Origin: CAZFCK01 sp964517355
GTDB taxonomy: Bacteria > Desulfobacterota > Desulfovibrionia > Desulfovibrionales > Desulfovibrionaceae
Length of the DNA stretch: 5,951 nucleotides
Assembly: GCA_964517355.1 (NCBI GenBank)
Contig: CAZFCK010000268.1
Coordinates: forward strand, 1 to 5,951
Direction: 5' to 3'
The position numbers were made by a program, and so were the translations under genes. Under the pieces are notes generated by a model that saw nothing but the letters and a program-made list of their open reading frames with translations, did not search any database and was not told where the DNA came from. This document shows, one piece after another, positions 1 to 5,924 of the stretch; positions within the stretch are counted from its first letter, which is position 1; each line of letters opens with the position of its first letter.

Positions 1-15
1 CCAGGGAAATGCATA

Positions 16-50
16 AGAGCATCTAGCGCTTTTCAAGCGTGAGATGCTCT
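16..50. terminator. Stem-loop, possible terminator of an upstream gene or interspersed palindrome
   Basis: A perfect 9-bp inverted repeat (AGAGCATCT at 16-24, AGATGCTCT at 42-50) encloses a second 5-bp stem (CGCTT 27-31, AAGCG 35-39) with a TTC loop. A G-T wobble and one mismatch join the two stems. No clean T-run follows on either strand, so a classic intrinsic terminator is not proven. A TAA at 14-16 just before it could be the end of a gene lying left of the window, but too little sequence is present to say. An interspersed genomic palindrome is the main alternative. Confidence 0.5.
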
Positions 51-105
51 AAAGACTTTACCCATAATAACAAGGTATTATATAAACAGTTCTGGAAAGG
101 GGAGC

Positions 106-144
106 CCGAGGGGAAGAACCTCTTTCAAGAGGTTTTCCCCTCGG
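106..144. terminator. Very long stem-loop (18 bp), possible terminator or repeat element
   Basis: CCGAGGGGAA (106-115) pairs with TTCCCCTCGG (135-144), and directly inside it AACCTCTT (117-124) pairs with AAGAGGTT (127-134). The result is an 18-bp stem broken only by one bulged G at 116, with a TC turn at the tip. It is the most stable hairpin in the window. There is no T-run after it on the plus strand (GGAAAAAC follows) and none on the minus strand. It may end transcription from the left, act as an mRNA 3' end, or be a copy of a dispersed palindromic repeat. Confidence 0.5.
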
Positions 145-463
145 AAAAACAAGTCCTTCCCACATTGCGGAGCTAACGGCATAGCCACATTATAGAAACA
201 GGCCCTAATTTATGAAAACTTCCGGGAGGACCAGGGCATCCATCTTCGTCCTCAAGGCGCGAAACGGCCGCGCTCCATGGGACAGAAAACTTCCAAGATG
301 CCGTTACACAGCTTGCTGTGTATTTGTTATTCATTTTTTTTCATACGGACAATGCCGACGTAATTTCGAATCATCACATCGGCTTTTTGATTACAGCGCA
401 TAATACAGTGGAATGACGAACAATTTCACATATAGAAAAAACATGATAAAATGTCAAAAGGTC
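145..463. other. Gene-free intergenic stretch with weak hairpins
   Basis: No convincing gene is seen. A 63-codon reading frame at 212-403 lacks a ribosome binding site and resembles no family I know. Small structures are present. GAGGAC (226-231) and GTCCTC (248-253) form an inverted repeat. TACACAGC (305-312) and GCTGTGTA (315-322) form an 8-bp palindrome, followed after about 10 nt by a run of T. A 10-bp direct repeat, GAAAACTTCC, occurs at 214-223 and 285-294, and TGACGAACAA occurs at 414-423 and again at 465-474. GC content falls from about 200 to 480 compared with the genes. Confidence 0.5.
354..388 (+). terminator. Weak intrinsic-terminator-like stem-loop
   Basis: GCCGA (354-358) and TCGGC (379-383) can pair and are followed at once by TTTTT (384-388), the arrangement of an intrinsic terminator on the plus strand. 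The stem is short and the loop is about 20 nt, so the call is weak. If real, it would insulate the downstream promoter at 464-492 from transcription entering from the left. Confidence 0.25.
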
Positions 464-492
464 TTGACGAACAACTCCTCTTCTTGTATTTT
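464..492 (+). promoter_or_regulatory. Sigma70-like promoter P1
   Basis: TTGACG (464-469) and TATTTT (487-492) are separated by exactly 17 bp. This gives five of six matches to the -35 consensus and four of six to the -10. Transcription would start near 499, inside a T/A-rich tract, and the first operator (522-535) would lie just downstream of the start, where a bound repressor could block elongation. It is the best plus-strand promoter I see upstream of the cyclase gene, whose start codon is about 730 bp further on, so the leader would be unusually long. The -10 lies in a T-rich run where chance matches are easy. Confidence 0.5.
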
Positions 493-521
493 TTTTTAAA
501 AGTTTTTTGTTTATTAAAAAA

Positions 522-535
522 TGTAAACGGTTACA
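522..535. promoter_or_regulatory. LacI/GalR-type operator, copy 1
   Basis: TGTAAACGGTTACA is a near-perfect palindrome centred on CG; the half-sites TGTAAAC and TGTAACC differ at one base. The central CpG and the TG...CA ends are the pattern of LacI/GalR-family operators, and the site also fits the cre-type consensus of that family. It lies in an A/T-tract region just downstream of promoter P1. The identical 14 bp recur at 638. The regulator is not encoded in this window. Confidence 0.7.
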
Positions 536-606
536 CATGCAAATTCGGAAAGCGCCTTAACAGTTTAGAGCAGCAGCGATATTAACCACTAAATATGTAT
601 TGCGTG

Positions 607-860
607 TAAATTTAACGAAATTTTTTTTACGAAAAAATGTAAACGGTTACATATGGAGGGTCAGCGTCTTCCCGGCGCCCTTTCTCCAGTACCTCCTGAA
701 GACACCGCAAGCCCCCCAGCTAATCGGGGATTAACGGTTCAGGAAGGTCCGTATACCACGTGCGCCGGGGCTAGATCCGCTGCCGCCTCTTCGAAACAAA
801 ACCGATCCAACCATACCGGAGAGCACGAACTTACATCCACCGTCCGTTCATAATATGACG
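607..860 (+). repeat. Tandem duplicated non-coding unit A (diverged)
   Basis: This unit of about 250 bp is repeated, with divergence, as the next unit (861-1108). The shared order is: an AT-rich lead with AATTT, eight T, the operator, GGAGG, a C-rich stretch, GACACCGCA (701-709), a G-rich stretch around 740-770, then an AGAYC...GCMGCC...TCTTC block at about 773-790. The two copies stay collinear with only small gaps (offset 255 falling to 249 bp). The boundaries are approximate. A 66-codon frame from 653 runs through it, but its ATG abuts the operator, has no upstream ribosome binding site and has no start in the sister copy, so I do not call it a gene. Confidence 0.6.
638..651. promoter_or_regulatory. 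LacI/GalR-type operator, copy 2
   Basis: The 14 bp TGTAAACGGTTACA are identical to copy 1 and start 116 bp after it, close to 11 helical turns. An eight-T tract (621-628) lies just upstream and GGAGG (655-659) just downstream; both elements recur around copy 3. The site may cover the spacer and -10 of a weak promoter (TTTACG near 626, CATATG near 650), so that binding would exclude polymerase, but those boxes are poor. Confidence 0.7.
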
Positions 861-1108
861 ATAATTTAAGGAAAATTTTTTTTGCACAAAATGTAAGCGG
901 TTACATAACGGAGGCTCTGGATCTTCTCCCTCGCCCTTACTCCCTGAATGACACCGCACGCCGCCCTCCAAAGCATGGAAGACCGAATCAAGGGGGCCAG
1001 GGAGACCCACACGCGGGGGGAAGACCAGCAGCCATATCTTCAACACGAACCAGGTCCGGCTGAGAATGGGAGCAGTGGCTTTCCGTCTACTCCTGAAAAT
1101 AGGTTGAG
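861..1108 (+). repeat. Tandem duplicated non-coding unit B (diverged)
   Basis: This is the second copy of the 250-bp unit, directly next to unit A. Matching landmarks are TAATTTAAGGAAAA plus eight T (862-883), operator copy 3, GGAGG (910-914), GACACCGCA (950-958), CACGCGGGG (1010-1018) and the block beginning AGACCAGCAGCC at 1022. The best-conserved parts are the operator region and the sequence just after it. The unit leads into the 5' leader of the cyclase gene. No coding frame is preserved between the copies in a convincing way. Confidence 0.6.
892..905. promoter_or_regulatory. LacI/GalR-type operator, copy 3
   Basis: TGTAAGCGGTTACA differs from copies 1 and 2 by a single base and starts 254 bp after copy 2, near 24 helical turns. 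It has the same setting: an eight-T tract at 876-883 and GGAGG at 910-914. TTGCAC (882-887) and CATAAC (904-909), 16 bp apart, could form a weak promoter overlapping the operator. It is the operator nearest the cyclase gene, whose GTG start is about 320 bp downstream. Confidence 0.68.
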
Positions 1109-1127
1109 AGTGCTTTGAACGCCGCTG

Positions 1128-1147
1128 GACGCCCCTCAAGGGGCGTC
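1128..1147 (+). other. Perfect GC-rich hairpin in the cyclase leader
   Basis: GACGCCCC (1128-1135) and GGGGCGTC (1140-1147) pair perfectly around a TCAA tetraloop. About 30 nt further on a second small hairpin, GCGGC (1179-1183) with GCCGC (1188-1192), lies just ahead of the ribosome binding site. Neither has a T-run, so neither is an intrinsic terminator. They may stabilise the mRNA 5' region or mark a processing point. Confidence 0.45.
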
Positions 1148-1213
1148 GGAAACGTCTCAAGGCCTGAAAGAGAAAAACGCGGCAACCGCCGCATCATTCA
1201 ACCCTATGGAAAA

Positions 1214-1218
1214 AGGAG
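1214..1218 (+). promoter_or_regulatory. Ribosome binding site fixing the cyclase GTG start
   Basis: AGGAG at 1214-1218, within AAAAGGAGAA, ends seven bases before the GTG at 1226. This spacing selects the GTG as start over the upstream in-frame TTG at 1115 (no suitable site) and over the ATG at 1301, which falls exactly at the end of the signal peptide. Confidence 0.85.
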
Positions 1219-1225
1219 AAAAGCT

Positions 1226-2272
1226 GTGGTCAGAAAAGTTTGGACGCTGTGTGTGTTAAGTGTTTGCCTGGTCATGTTGGCCGCGTTGCCGGCCTTGGCC
1301 ATGGACGAGTCCTGGATGTCCCAGGAGAACAGCAACTGGGGTAAATGGGGCGCCGCCGACCAGGTGGGGGTGCTCAACGAAATGACGCCCGAGATGATCC
1401 TCAAGGCTGTCTCATTGATCAAAACCGGCAAGGTTTACGACCTTGAGACCCTGCGTTTCAAGGGCATGCCGGTGTGGCCCGGCCATTCCGGATGGGACCT
1501 GCTGCCCTACGCCTCGCCCCATGGCCGCCAGACCATGGTCGCTGAGGAGATCTACGGCCCAAGCTACAGCTTCTACGCCAAAGGCGGCTGGCTGGACTCT
1601 GAAATCAATAAATACAACGTGGGGCTCAACAGCGAGATCATCATCGGCCCCCTTCATGTGGGGACGCACATAGACTCATTTTCCCACCTGACGACCGGTA
1701 AGGACAACCATTGGTACAACGGGTTCAACGAGGCCAAAGACTGGTCGGACTACGGGCCGCTGAAGGCGGACGCCTCCAACATCCCGCCCATCATTCTGCG
1801 CGGCGTGCTCCTGGACATTCCCGGCTACAAGAAGGTTGAGCACCTGGAACCGGGTTACGGGATCACTATAGAAGACGTGAAGCAATGCGCGGCCTGGGAA
1901 GGCGTGGAAATCCGCAAGGGAGACGCCGTGCTGATCCGCACCGGCGAGAAGTGGCCGGAGATGAACGTGGCCGGAGGCGCCGGGCCCACCTTGGAAACGG
2001 CCATGTACCTGGTTGACGACAAGGGCATCTTCCTCATCGGCGACGATCAGTCCGCCTTCGAGAACTTCCCCAAGGATGCGATATCTTCCTTCCCGGGCCA
2101 TGTGCACCCGGTGCATCAGTACCTGCTCATTCAGAAGGGCGTGCATCTGATGGAGATGGTGCAGATGGACGAGCTGGCCAAGGACAAGGTCTACGAATTC
2201 TGTTTCGTGGTCCTGCCCAACAAAATCAAGGGCGCTACCGGCATGATGATACGCCCCATCGCCATTCAGTAG
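1226..2272 (+). CDS. Exported cyclase-family metal-dependent hydrolase (kynurenine formamidase-like fold)
   Basis: The protein has 348 residues and belongs to the cyclase family (the superfamily of kynurenine formamidase KynB and related amide or lactone hydrolases). The metal-binding signature HxGTHxDxxxH is clear at residues 144-154 (H144, H148, D150, H154), with the usual alanine-proline after the aspartate replaced by Ser-Phe. The family's C-terminal H...E pair is likely near H294/H297 and E310. The WGxxDQ-G-LN motif near residues 40-51 is typical of the longer, roughly 300-residue members. Residues 1-25 form a Sec signal peptide: charged start (VRK), hydrophobic core and cleavage after ALA. 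The enzyme should therefore act in the periplasm or outside the cell, whereas KynB is cytoplasmic. The start is GTG, chosen from the AGGAG at 1214 and the signal peptide. The gene stands alone, with the operator array upstream and the convergent pur genes downstream. The substrate is unknown; tryptophan catabolism should not be assumed from the fold. Confidence 0.92.
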   Translation: MVRKVWTLCVLSVCLVMLAALPALAMDESWMSQENSNWGKWGAADQVGVLNEMTPEMILKAVSLIKTGKVYDLETLRFKGMPVWPGHSGWDLLPYASPHGRQTMVAEEIYGPSYSFYAKGGWLDSEINKYNVGLNSEIIIGPLHVGTHIDSFSHLTTGKDNHWYNGFNEAKDWSDYGPLKADASNIPPIILRGVLLDIPGYKKVEHLEPGYGITIEDVKQCAAWEGVEIRKGDAVLIRTGEKWPEMNVAGGAGPTLETAMYLVDDKGIFLIGDDQSAFENFPKDAISSFPGHVHPVHQYLLIQKGVHLMEMVQMDELAKDKVYEFCFVVLPNKIKGATGMMIRPIAIQ

Positions 2273-2304
2273 CGGCGGCTGCCCAACGCCGGGATTGCGT
2301 AGAT

Positions 2305-2339
2305 TCTCCCCGCATCCGCCTTAGGCGTGCGGAAGGAGA
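2305..2339. terminator. Hairpin after the cyclase gene
   Basis: Three nested stems stack here: TCTCC (2305-2309) with GGAGA (2335-2339), CCGCA (2310-2314) with TGCGG (2328-2332), and CGCC (2317-2320) with GGCG (2324-2327), separated by two-base bulges and closed by a TTA loop. It starts 33 bases after the cyclase stop. There is no T-run, so it is more likely an RNA 3'-end or stability structure than a textbook terminator. Confidence 0.4.
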
Positions 2340-2451
2340 GAGTAACAGGCTGCAATGGAAGGCGTCGATAGTGCCCGCCCCTGAGGAACAAGATGCGCGC
2401 GCCTCCATGATTGCCCCCATCGCCTATCGGCGAGGCTGTTGACCATATCAA

Positions 2452-2484
2452 CGGGGGAGAAACTTTTAAAAAGTATCTCCCCCG
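2452..2484. terminator. Probable bidirectional terminator between convergent genes
   Basis: CGGGGGAGA (2452-2460) pairs perfectly with TCTCCCCCG (2476-2484), and ACTT/AAGT extend the stem inside, leaving an A/T-rich tip. It lies between the cyclase gene (plus) and purE (minus), which converge, and is symmetric, as a two-way terminator would be. A long T-run after the stem is missing on both strands. The rest of the 316-bp intergenic region (2273-2588) shows no gene. Confidence 0.5.
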
Positions 2485-2588
2485 ATCTCACTCTTCGATA
2501 CTATTAGGTTGCGGCGTCAGCGCTATTTCGAAAAGAAATGCGGGAAAGGGCATTCCTCCCGCGCATCCCGCCACACTTGAGCCCCACC

Positions 2589-3086
<498 letters not shown>

Positions 3087-3097
3087 ACGCTTTCCTT

Positions 3098-4393
3098 TCA
3101 GGCCTTTCGGCTTTCCGGGCTGATCAGGGCCAGCCCCTTGTTGCCGATGTCGCGGCGAAAATACATGGACTTGAAGCGGATCTTCGTCACTGCGCGGTAG
3201 ACCTTTTCCCGTGCGGCATGCAAATCGGCGCCGGCCGCGGTCACACCCAGCACGCGTCCCCCGGAACTGACGAGCACACCGTCCTTGCGCGCCGTTCCGG
3301 CCTGAAAGACCACCACGCCGTCTTCCTCCCGCGCTTCGGCAAGTCCCATGATGGGCATGCCTTTTTCGTAATTGCCGGGATAGCCTCCCGCGGTCAGCAC
3401 CACGCAAACCGTGGTTTCGGGACGGATACGCAGTTCCGCCTCATGCAGGCGCCCCTGCACCGCGGCCAGCATGACCTCAGCCAAATCGCAATCCAGACGC
3501 ATGAGCAGCGGCTGGCATTCGGGGTCGCCAAAGCGCACGTTGTATTCCAGCACGTTGATCTTGTCGCCGTCGATCATCAAGCCGGCGTAGAGCATGCCCA
3601 CGAAGGGGCGCCCCAGCTCGGCCAGGCGGCGCACCACGGGGCGTATCACCAGATCGGCGACCTCCTCGCTCTTGTGATCCGGCAGGATGGGAGCAGGGGA
3701 ATACGCGCCCATGCCCCCCGTGTTGGGACCGCTGTCGCCTTCGCCCACGGGTTTGTGGTCCTGAGAGGAGGGCAGGCAGAGCACTGTTTCGCCGTCGCAA
3801 AAGGCCATGAAGGAAGCTTCCTGCCCGGCAAGGGCTTCCTCAATAAGCACGCGCTCGCCGGCATCGCCGAACACTTTGTGCTTCATGCACATGCGCAACG
3901 CTTCCAAGGCTTCCTCCACGGTCTTGGCAACGATCACGCCTTTTCCCGCAGCCAGGCCGTCGGCCTTGACCACAATGGGAGCGCCTTTCGCCCGCACATA
4001 GGCCTCCGCGTCCTCATAATCCTCAAACGTCCGTCCCTTGGCCGTGGGCACGCCGGATTCCTCCATGATGCGCTTGGCGAAGGACTTGCTCCCTTCAAGC
4101 TGCGCCGCGAAGGCATGGGGCCCGAAACACGGAATGCCCGCCCTGTCCAGGGCGTCCGCCAGCCCCAGGACAAGCGGCAATTCTGGTCCGGCCACCACAA
4201 GATCGATCTTCTTCTCCTCGGCAAAGGAGACCAGAGCCGGAATGTCGTCATCTTTGATAGCCACGTTTGTGGCGATATCCGCCGTGCCCCCATTACCGGG
4301 GGCAACAAAGATTTCCCGCACCAGCGGGCTTTGTTGCAGCTTCCAGGCCAAGGCATGTTCGCGGCCGCCGCCGCCAACCACCAGTACACGCAT
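3098..4393 (-). CDS. purD: Phosphoribosylamine--glycine ligase (GAR synthetase) PurD
   Basis: This 431-residue ATP-grasp enzyme joins 5-phosphoribosylamine and glycine, with ATP hydrolysis, to form glycinamide ribonucleotide in purine synthesis. The N-terminal domain starts with the GGGGREHA loop at 7-14. FGP (90-92) and LEGSK (99-103) lead into the ATP-grasp region with ADGLAAGKGV (144-153), SSQDHK (209-214) and GPNTGGMGAYSP (222-233). The metal and ATP ligands lie around E283, N285 and RFGDPE (287-292). The C-terminal domain ends with the usual FRRDIG (412-417). The length is that of the family. AAGGAG (complement of 4400-4405) precedes the ATG at the correct distance. It is the first gene of a purD-purE operon on the minus strand and is transcribed divergently from the CoA ligase gene across a 181-bp region. 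Confidence 0.99.
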   Translation of the reverse strand: MRVLVVGGGGREHALAWKLQQSPLVREIFVAPGNGGTADIATNVAIKDDDIPALVSFAEEKKIDLVVAGPELPLVLGLADALDRAGIPCFGPHAFAAQLEGSKSFAKRIMEESGVPTAKGRTFEDYEDAEAYVRAKGAPIVVKADGLAAGKGVIVAKTVEEALEALRMCMKHKVFGDAGERVLIEEALAGQEASFMAFCDGETVLCLPSSQDHKPVGEGDSGPNTGGMGAYSPAPILPDHKSEEVADLVIRPVVRRLAELGRPFVGMLYAGLMIDGDKINVLEYNVRFGDPECQPLLMRLDCDLAEVMLAAVQGRLHEAELRIRPETTVCVVLTAGGYPGNYEKGMPIMGLAEAREEDGVVVFQAGTARKDGVLVSSGGRVLGVTAAGADLHAAREKVYRAVTKIRFKSMYFRRDIGNKGLALISPESRKA

Positions 4394-4482
4394 GAGACAC
4401 TCCTTGACTTTGATACCCGACCAGGGGCAAATTCAGTGGGTTTTCCCAATAGGTATTTTATGCTACAGAGCCAACCGCGGCC

Positions 4483-4505
4483 GGCGGAGGCATCCGCCCG
4501 TTTTT
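4483..4505 (+). terminator. Intrinsic-terminator-like hairpin in front of the ligase gene
   Basis: GGCGGA (4483-4488) pairs with TCCGCC (4493-4498) around a GGCA loop, followed by CG and five T (4501-4505). This is the best match in the window to an intrinsic terminator on the plus strand, yet it lies 70 bases upstream of a plus-strand start codon. It could attenuate a transcript started further upstream or stop antisense transcription coming out of purD. Confidence 0.45.
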
Positions 4506-4512
4506 GAGCGCC

Positions 4513-4559
4513 GCGGCTTGTGTTTTGTAAAGAAAATTCATGTGCGGCACAAGCCGCAC
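4513..4559 (+). promoter_or_regulatory. Mutually exclusive hairpins in the ligase leader
   Basis: GCGGCTTGTG (4513-4522) is exactly complementary to CACAAGCCGC (4548-4557). The right-hand arm is also used by a shorter perfect hairpin, GTGCGGC (4542-4548) with GCCGCAC (4553-4559) around an ACAA loop. Both cannot form together, and the ribosome binding site GGAG (4564-4567) begins five bases after the shorter one. The layout suits a folding switch, but only if transcription starts before 4513; with the promoter proposed at 4504-4533 only the short hairpin would be in the RNA. Confidence 0.4.
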
Positions 4560-4574
4560 TTCCGGAGAGCGACC

Positions 4575-5882
4575 ATGGCCCCCAAGCACCGTTTTTTACC
4601 CGACCTGACAGAGGAACAGCTCCACGACAAACAGTTGCAAGGCTTGCAGTGGACCGTGAAGCACGCCTATGACAACTCCCCTTTTTATCAAGACCGTTTT
4701 CGCACGCTCGGCCTCGCCCCCGGCGATATAAAAAGCCTGGACGACCTGAGCAAGCTGCCCTTCACCACCGTTGACGATCTGCGCTACGGCTATCCTTTCC
4801 CCCTGCGCAGCGTGCCCATGGAGCAGGTGGTGCGCATTCACGCCAGCTCGGGCACAACGGGTAAACGCAAGGTGCTGTGTTATACGCAAAAGGATATCGA
4901 CACCTGGAAACACATGTTCGCGCGCTGTTACGAGCTTGCGGGGCTCACGGTCCTGGACCGCGTGCAGATCTCGGTGGGTTACGGCTTGTGGACCGCGGGC
5001 GCCGGCTTCCAACTGGGGTGCGAACACTTCGGCGCCATGGCTCTGCCCATCGGCCCCGGCCTCATTGAACTGCAATTGCAGCTCCTGGAAGACATGGGCG
5101 CCACCTGTCTGTGCTCCACCGCGTCCATGGCCCTGTTGTTGAGCGAAGAGGTGCAGAAACGCGGCCTGCGCGACAAGCTCAAGCTCAAGAGCTGCATTTT
5201 CGGCGCCGAGGCCCATACCACGAGGATGCGCCGCACCTTCGAACAACAGCTCGGCATTGAACACAGCTTCGACATCGCGGGCCTTACCGAACTGTACGGC
5301 CCCGGCATCGGCCTGGAGTGCCCCGCACATAACGGCATCCATTATTGGGCGGATTACTACATCCTCGAACTCATCGACCCCATCACCAAGCGCCCTGTCC
5401 GCGAAGGAGAGGTGGGGGAGATGGTGGTCACCAGTTTGTGCAAGGAAGCCGCCCCCCTCATCCGCTACCGCACCCGCGACCTGACGCGCCTGATCCCCGG
5501 AGAGTGTCCCTGCGGCTTGAAACTACCGCGGCACGACCGTATTCAGGGGCGCTCCGACGACATGATCATTTACCGGGGCGTGAACATCTATCCGGGGCAG
5601 ATCGCCGCGGTGCTCGGCAAATTCAAGGAATTGTGCTCCGAATACCGCGTGATCCTGCGCCGCCAGGAAGGCCTGGACATGATGCGCGTCCAGGTTGAAC
5701 GCCAATCCGATCTTCACGACGCCACCCCCGAGGAAGAGGCGAACCTGGTCAACGCCATCGGCCGCAATCTGCACAAACATTTGCTGGCGCGCTGCGAGGT
5801 GGAAATCCTCCCCCACGGCACCCTGCCGCGTACGGCCGCCAAGACAAAGCGCGTGCTCGACGAACGCAACATGAAGGATTAA
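4575..5882 (+). CDS. Phenylacetate-CoA ligase family protein (PaaK-like AMP-forming acyl-CoA ligase)
   Basis: This 435-residue cytoplasmic enzyme of the ANL superfamily activates a carboxylic acid with ATP to an acyl-adenylate and then forms its CoA thioester. The length matches PaaK. The motifs are in order: N-terminal NSPFYQDRF (34-42), phosphate-binding SSGTTGKRK (91-99), DIAGLTELYGPG (233-244) with E239, YRTRD (298-302) with the ribose-binding D302, GRSDDMIIYRGVNIYP (325-340) at the hinge, and PRTAAKTKRV (418-427) with the probable catalytic K423. C249, a nearby histidine (H252 or H256), C311 and C313 could form the structural zinc site seen in some PaaK-type ligases. The start at ATG 4575 is set by GGAG at 4564-4567; the frame is open far upstream only as a shadow of purD. 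Phenylacetate or another aryl acid, as in anaerobic aromatic amino acid breakdown, is the likely substrate, but the sequence alone does not settle it, so no paaK symbol is given. Confidence 0.94.
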   Translation: MAPKHRFLPDLTEEQLHDKQLQGLQWTVKHAYDNSPFYQDRFRTLGLAPGDIKSLDDLSKLPFTTVDDLRYGYPFPLRSVPMEQVVRIHASSGTTGKRKVLCYTQKDIDTWKHMFARCYELAGLTVLDRVQISVGYGLWTAGAGFQLGCEHFGAMALPIGPGLIELQLQLLEDMGATCLCSTASMALLLSEEVQKRGLRDKLKLKSCIFGAEAHTTRMRRTFEQQLGIEHSFDIAGLTELYGPGIGLECPAHNGIHYWADYYILELIDPITKRPVREGEVGEMVVTSLCKEAAPLIRYRTRDLTRLIPGECPCGLKLPRHDRIQGRSDDMIIYRGVNIYPGQIAAVLGKFKELCSEYRVILRRQEGLDMMRVQVERQSDLHDATPEEEANLVNAIGRNLHKHLLARCEVEILPHGTLPRTAAKTKRVLDERNMKD

Positions 5883-5904
5883 GCTGTGTTTCTAGGCCAT
5901 TTTC

Positions 5905-5919
5905 GCCTTGAAACAAGGC
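5905..5919 (+). other. Small hairpin after the ligase gene
   Basis: GCCTTG (5905-5910) and CAAGGC (5914-5919) form a six-bp stem with an AAA loop, 22 bases after the ligase stop. There is no T-run directly after it. With the next palindrome it forms a two-hairpin 3' region. Confidence 0.35.
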
Positions 5920-5924
5920 TCTCC

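Larger units (their letters stand above)
4394..4574. promoter_or_regulatory. Divergent control region between purD and the CoA ligase gene
   Basis: These 181 bases must hold the promoters of both operons unless the genes are read from further away. For the plus strand, TTGAGC (4504-4509) and TAAAGA (4528-4533), 18 bp apart, are the best promoter pair; transcription would begin near 4540, at the base of the hairpin at 4542-4559. No convincing minus-strand promoter for purD was found; the A/T-rich 4449-4462 segment is the likeliest -10 region. A small palindrome, TGGG (4437-4440) with CCCA (4445-4448), lies between. No known purine riboswitch or PurR-type site was recognised. Confidence 0.4.

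Noticed and set aside
212..403. 63-codon plus-strand frame in the left intergenic region
   Set aside because: There is no ribosome binding site, the composition is odd, and weak hairpins run through it.
653..853. 66-codon open frame in duplicated unit A, with a partly similar frame in unit B
   Set aside because: Its ATG abuts the operator, no ribosome binding site precedes it, the sister copy has no start codon and stops at a different point, and the peptide is low-complexity and matches no family.
522..905. The three repeats as a CRISPR array or replication iterons
   Set aside because: The repeats are only 14 bp, spaced unevenly (116 and 254 bp), palindromic around CG, and no DnaA boxes or rep or cas genes are present.
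831..1160. 109-codon minus-strand frame across unit B
   Set aside because: The matching frame in unit A is interrupted by a stop, the composition is Arg/Pro-rich, and it overlaps the operator. It is probably a chance frame.
1206..1259. 17-residue overlapping frame just before the cyclase start, considered as a leader peptide
   Set aside because: Nothing like a ribosome binding site precedes its ATG; the AGGAG within it serves the GTG at 1226.
4475..4495. A sigma54-type promoter for purD on the minus strand near TTGGCTCTGTAGCA
   Set aside because: The GG and GC elements are too close together for the required spacing.
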